Assembly (NCBI GenBank): GCA_001800495.1
Contig: MGVM01000062.1
Span: 4,062 to 12,156 of the forward strand
Reading direction: 5' to 3'
Length of the DNA: 8,095 bases
Source: Elusimicrobia bacterium RIFOXYB2_FULL_48_7
GTDB lineage: Bacteria; Elusimicrobiota; Endomicrobiia; CG1-02-37-114; XYA2-FULL-39-19
Shown: one piece after another, positions 6,467-8,095 of the stretch
How the letters are laid out: each line of letters starts with the position of its first letter
How positions within the stretch are numbered: the first letter of the stretch is position 1
Translations under genes and position numbers: made by a program
Notes under the pieces: generated by a model
What the model was told of the DNA's origin: nothing
Seen by the model: only the letters and a program-made list of their open reading frames with translations
Database searches by the model: none

Positions 6467-6524
6467 CCCTCACCTTTATCCTCTCTCCTCGAGGGAGAGG
6501 ACGACCTGAAAGGTCTGGTGAGGG
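6467..6524. repeat. CCCTCACC…GGTGAGGG palindromic element, three-way-junction fold
   Basis: CCCTCACC (6467-6474) pairs with GGTGAGGG (6517-6524). Inside, 6480-6487 pairs with 6493-6500 (CCTCTCTC with GGGAGAGG, one G-T pair), and GACCT (6503-6507) pairs with AGGTC (6511-6515) around GAA. Similar CCCTCACC…CCTCTCCC…GGTGAGGG sequences are, from memory, dispersed repeats in many bacterial genomes. Only one copy occurs here. Confidence 0.75.
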
Positions 6525-6585
6525 GGTCAAGATAAGTAGTAGAAGTGTGATTTCTGGCTGGTTCTTAAAAATCAACAGTTCAATT

Positions 6586-6591
6586 TATAAT
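6586..6591 (+). promoter_or_regulatory. Consensus -10 box TATAAT for the nucleotidyltransferase module
   Basis: A perfect TATAAT ends 14 bases before the ATG at 6606. The best -35 candidate, TTCTTA at 6562-6567 with an 18-base spacer, is poor. Transcription would start near 6598, leaving a very short leader that cuts into the AGGTG site (6596-6600). It may be a promoter giving a nearly leaderless mRNA, or a chance match in A+T-rich DNA. Confidence 0.35.
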
Positions 6592-6605
6592 ATTTAGGTG
6601 AAAAA

Positions 6606-6851
6606 ATGAGGATCGTAGGAAAACGCAGGGATGATTCAACTCCGGGCCCGACAGGGGAAAACCTTAAGCGCGGAGCTTTGCTAAATGAGAACATGGCGCG
6701 CATCCGCCAAGCTTTCGGTTATAACGGCCTTGCCAGGATAAAGGGGGCCTTTCGGTATAAAACCCATGAAGAGGCTGATAAACATCTTAAGGAATTAATG
6801 ATAAGCCATATTGCCGATCAGAAGAAGGAGAAAGCAAAAAATGGGAAATGA
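6606..6851 (+). CDS. 81-residue hypothetical protein upstream of a nucleotidyltransferase, possible antitoxin partner
   Basis: I do not recognise a named family. The protein is small and basic, with a charged, proline- and glycine-containing N-terminus (KRRDDSTPGPTGENL, 6-20). A central segment has alternating basic residues (ARIRQAFGYNGLARIKGAFRYK, about 31-52), then a helix-like EEADKHLKELMISHI (55-69) and a lysine-rich tail. There is no signal peptide or membrane segment. AGGTG lies 5 bases before the ATG. The 3' end overlaps the nucleotidyltransferase gene by 11 bases, a strong sign of translational coupling and joint function. A small protein encoded just upstream of a MNT/AbiEii-like nucleotidyltransferase would fit an antitoxin or regulatory partner; that is inferred from context. 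The intact reading frame with a good ribosome site supports a real gene. Confidence 0.7.
   Translation: MRIVGKRRDDSTPGPTGENLKRGALLNENMARIRQAFGYNGLARIKGAFRYKTHEEADKHLKELMISHIADQKKEKAKNGK
6825..6830 (+). promoter_or_regulatory. Ribosome binding site AAGGAG that sets the start at 6841
   Basis: AAGGAG lies 10 bases before the ATG at 6841, inside the end of the upstream gene. A TTG at 6811 is in frame but lies before this site and would add ten mostly basic residues, so it is rejected. Confidence 0.65.
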
Positions 6852-7353
6852 AAAGACTCCCAGGCCACCGACATTAGATGACCTGAAAGCGGTTATCAAA
6901 TCATTAAACGCTAAAAATGTTGATTACCTGCTTATCGGCGGTTTTGCCGTAAATGCACAGGGCTTAAACAGAACTACAAATGATATTGATTTTTTGATCA
7001 AGCAGAATAAAGAAGACGGAAAAAGGATAGTTGATGCCTTGCTGGTGCTCCCGGATAAAGCATCAAAGGATATAGATTTATCCTGGTTCGATAAAGGGGC
7101 TTCGGATGACAGCACAATAAGGGTATACGACGAAATAATTGTTGATTTATTGTTTAATGCCTGCGGGCAAAGTTATGAAAGTCTGAAAAAGCATGAAAAA
7201 ATAATATATCTTGACGATGTGCCTGTGAAAACCCTTGATATCGAAGGCCTTATGCTTACAAAGATATCATACAGGGAACAGGACAAGTTAGACCTTCAGG
7301 CATTAAAGTTCAAACTTGAAGAAGATATAAAAAACAAAAGAACTAATAAGTAA
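6841..7353 (+). CDS. MNT/AbiEii-like nucleotidyltransferase
   Basis: This 170-residue protein has the minimal nucleotidyltransferase fold. The hallmark is YLLIGGFAVNAQG (29-41) followed by R44-T-T-N-D48-I-D50, where G33-G34 is the nucleotide-binding turn and D48/D50 are the metal ligands. A third acidic residue is likely D102 in IIVDLLF. The C-terminal part (LMLTKISYREQDKLDLQAL, 137-155) matches the helix found after the core in AbiEii/DUF6036-like proteins. Members of these groups act as toxins or resistance proteins that transfer nucleotides to RNA or protein, but many are uncharacterised. The gene overlaps the 81-residue gene by 11 bases and ends 8 bases before a glycosyltransferase gene. 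Codons are A+T-rich compared with the flanking glycan genes. All catalytic residues are present, so activity is plausible; substrate and toxicity are unknown. Confidence 0.85.
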   Translation: MGNEKTPRPPTLDDLKAVIKSLNAKNVDYLLIGGFAVNAQGLNRTTNDIDFLIKQNKEDGKRIVDALLVLPDKASKDIDLSWFDKGASDDSTIRVYDEIIVDLLFNACGQSYESLKKHEKIIYLDDVPVKTLDIEGLMLTKISYREQDKLDLQALKFKLEEDIKNKRTNK

Positions 7354-7361
7354 AAAAAATT

Positions 7362-8095
7362 ATGAACCCAATGATTTCGGTTATTATTGCGGTGAAGAAC
7401 GGGGAAAGGACCATAAAAAAGTGCCTCGGGTCTGTCTTTGGGCTCAGGTACCATAATTTCGAGGTAATAGTCGTCAACGACGGTTCTACCGACAGCACAA
7501 AGGAAATACTCAGCACGTTCAAGATCAGGAATCTTGAGAACAAGGACGTCGCCTGGCAGGTTATTGATACCTCCGGGTTGGGCCCGTCGGAAGCGCGCAA
7601 CCTTGGTGTTAAGCAGGCAAATGGCGAGTACGTGGTTTTTACCGATGCCGATTGCATGGTAGCGCCTAGCTGGCTGAATGAACTGATGAAGGGTTTTGAA
7701 TTAATACCCGGGTCTTCTTTTATCAACCCGCAAACACCGGTTCGTGACCTGAAACTGGTGGTTGGCGTAGGCGGCTTGCAATTGAGCCCCGAAGATGATA
7801 CAAGCTTCGGCAGGATGCTGGGTGGATTTTTAAGTACAATCGGGTTTATCACGGATTATATCAAGCCGAAATATTCCGCCCTTTCAAAAAGATATATGCA
7901 GGAAACCAGCCACAACCCTTCCTGCAACGTGATGTACAAGAAAGAAATATTTGAAAAAACAGGCGGTTTCCTTAAAGGTATGTGGCCAGGCGAGGACGTG
8001 GAATTTGATTACCGCTTGAAAAAGGCGGGGTACATTCTGTTGTTTAATCCGGGGGCGGTTGTTTTCCACTACCGCTGCGAAAACCTCAGGAAATT
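7362..8095 (+). CDS. Family 2 glycosyltransferase, 3'-truncated by the window end
   Basis: The frame is open from 7362 to the last base (244 complete codons), so the C-terminus is missing. The GT-A domain shows MISVIIAVKNGE (4-15), FEVIVVNDGSTDSTKE (33-48), GPSEARNLG (74-82), VVFTDADC (91-98, metal site D95/D97), NPSCNVMYKK (185-194) and PGEDVEFDYRLKKAGY (209-224). The last motif contains the probable catalytic acid within E211-D212. These are typical of inverting GT2 enzymes that build surface polysaccharides or glycolipids. A second ATG at 7371 starts directly at the first strand and could be the real start; neither has a clear ribosome site. It follows the nucleotidyltransferase gene by 8 bases but resembles the glycan genes at 1633-5002 in content and G+C. 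It probably belongs to the same locus, split by the A+T-rich islet. Confidence 0.9.
   Translation, partial: MNPMISVIIAVKNGERTIKKCLGSVFGLRYHNFEVIVVNDGSTDSTKEILSTFKIRNLENKDVAWQVIDTSGLGPSEARNLGVKQANGEYVVFTDADCMVAPSWLNELMKGFELIPGSSFINPQTPVRDLKLVVGVGGLQLSPEDDTSFGRMLGGFLSTIGFITDYIKPKYSALSKRYMQETSHNPSCNVMYKKEIFEKTGGFLKGMWPGEDVEFDYRLKKAGYILLFNPGAVVFHYRCENLRK

Larger units (their letters stand above)
6344..6605. other. Intergenic region with two multi-hairpin elements and a -10-like box
   Basis: No plausible gene is seen. The gap holds an A+T-rich folded element (6356-6452), a CCCTCACC-type element (6467-6524) and a probable promoter region just before the 81-residue gene, each listed separately. About 60 bases between the second element and the ATG contain nothing else recognised. 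Confidence 0.6.

Noticed and set aside
7343..7852. Minus-strand open frame of 169 codons.
   Set aside because: It is antisense to the truncated GT2, whose motifs are clear; it is a shadow frame.

Overview
This window comes from a bacterial chromosome. All nine protein genes lie on the + strand, and gene spacing is tight except around two repeat-rich gaps. Signal peptidase I, a HemW-type radical SAM protein and several lipid-linked glycosyltransferases suggest a Gram-negative-type or deep-branching bacterium. The style (mixed G+C, dispersed palindromes, short AAATCTCAAAT-type inserts in coding loops) reminds me of environmental lineages such as Omnitrophota or Elusimicrobiota. That is an impression; no marker gene settles the taxonomy.

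Bases 1-5002 form a compact, fairly G+C-rich run of probable operon genes. It starts with the 3' part of signal peptidase I (lepB), which overlaps hemW by 4 bases. Next come a soluble family 2 glycosyltransferase (GT2), a GT2 with four C-terminal membrane segments, and a B12-binding radical SAM enzyme resembling HpnJ of hopanoid side-chain synthesis. The glycosyltransferases and the radical SAM enzyme probably act together on a polyprenyl-linked glycan or a membrane lipid. The 71-base gap between the two GT2 genes holds a GTAG-flanked REP-like palindrome.

Bases 5003-7353 are visibly richer in A+T and read as an accessory islet. It contains a repeat-rich gap, a YhcG/DUF1016-type PD-(D/E)XK nuclease gene, a second gap with two multi-hairpin elements, and a two-gene module made of an 81-residue unknown protein and a MNT/AbiEii-like nucleotidyltransferase. 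Defence or toxin-antitoxin roles are plausible but inferred. Bases 7362-8095 return to glycan genes with a GT2 cut off by the window end.

The most interesting signals are structural. The nuclease gene carries two in-frame palindromes 48 bases apart whose arms differ by three compensated base-pair changes. Three intergenic elements with unrelated sequences can each fold into one closing stem plus two inner hairpins. A 13-base sequence encoding SNLK occurs in the same frame in hemW and in the first GT2. No RNA gene, CRISPR array or insertion sequence was found.
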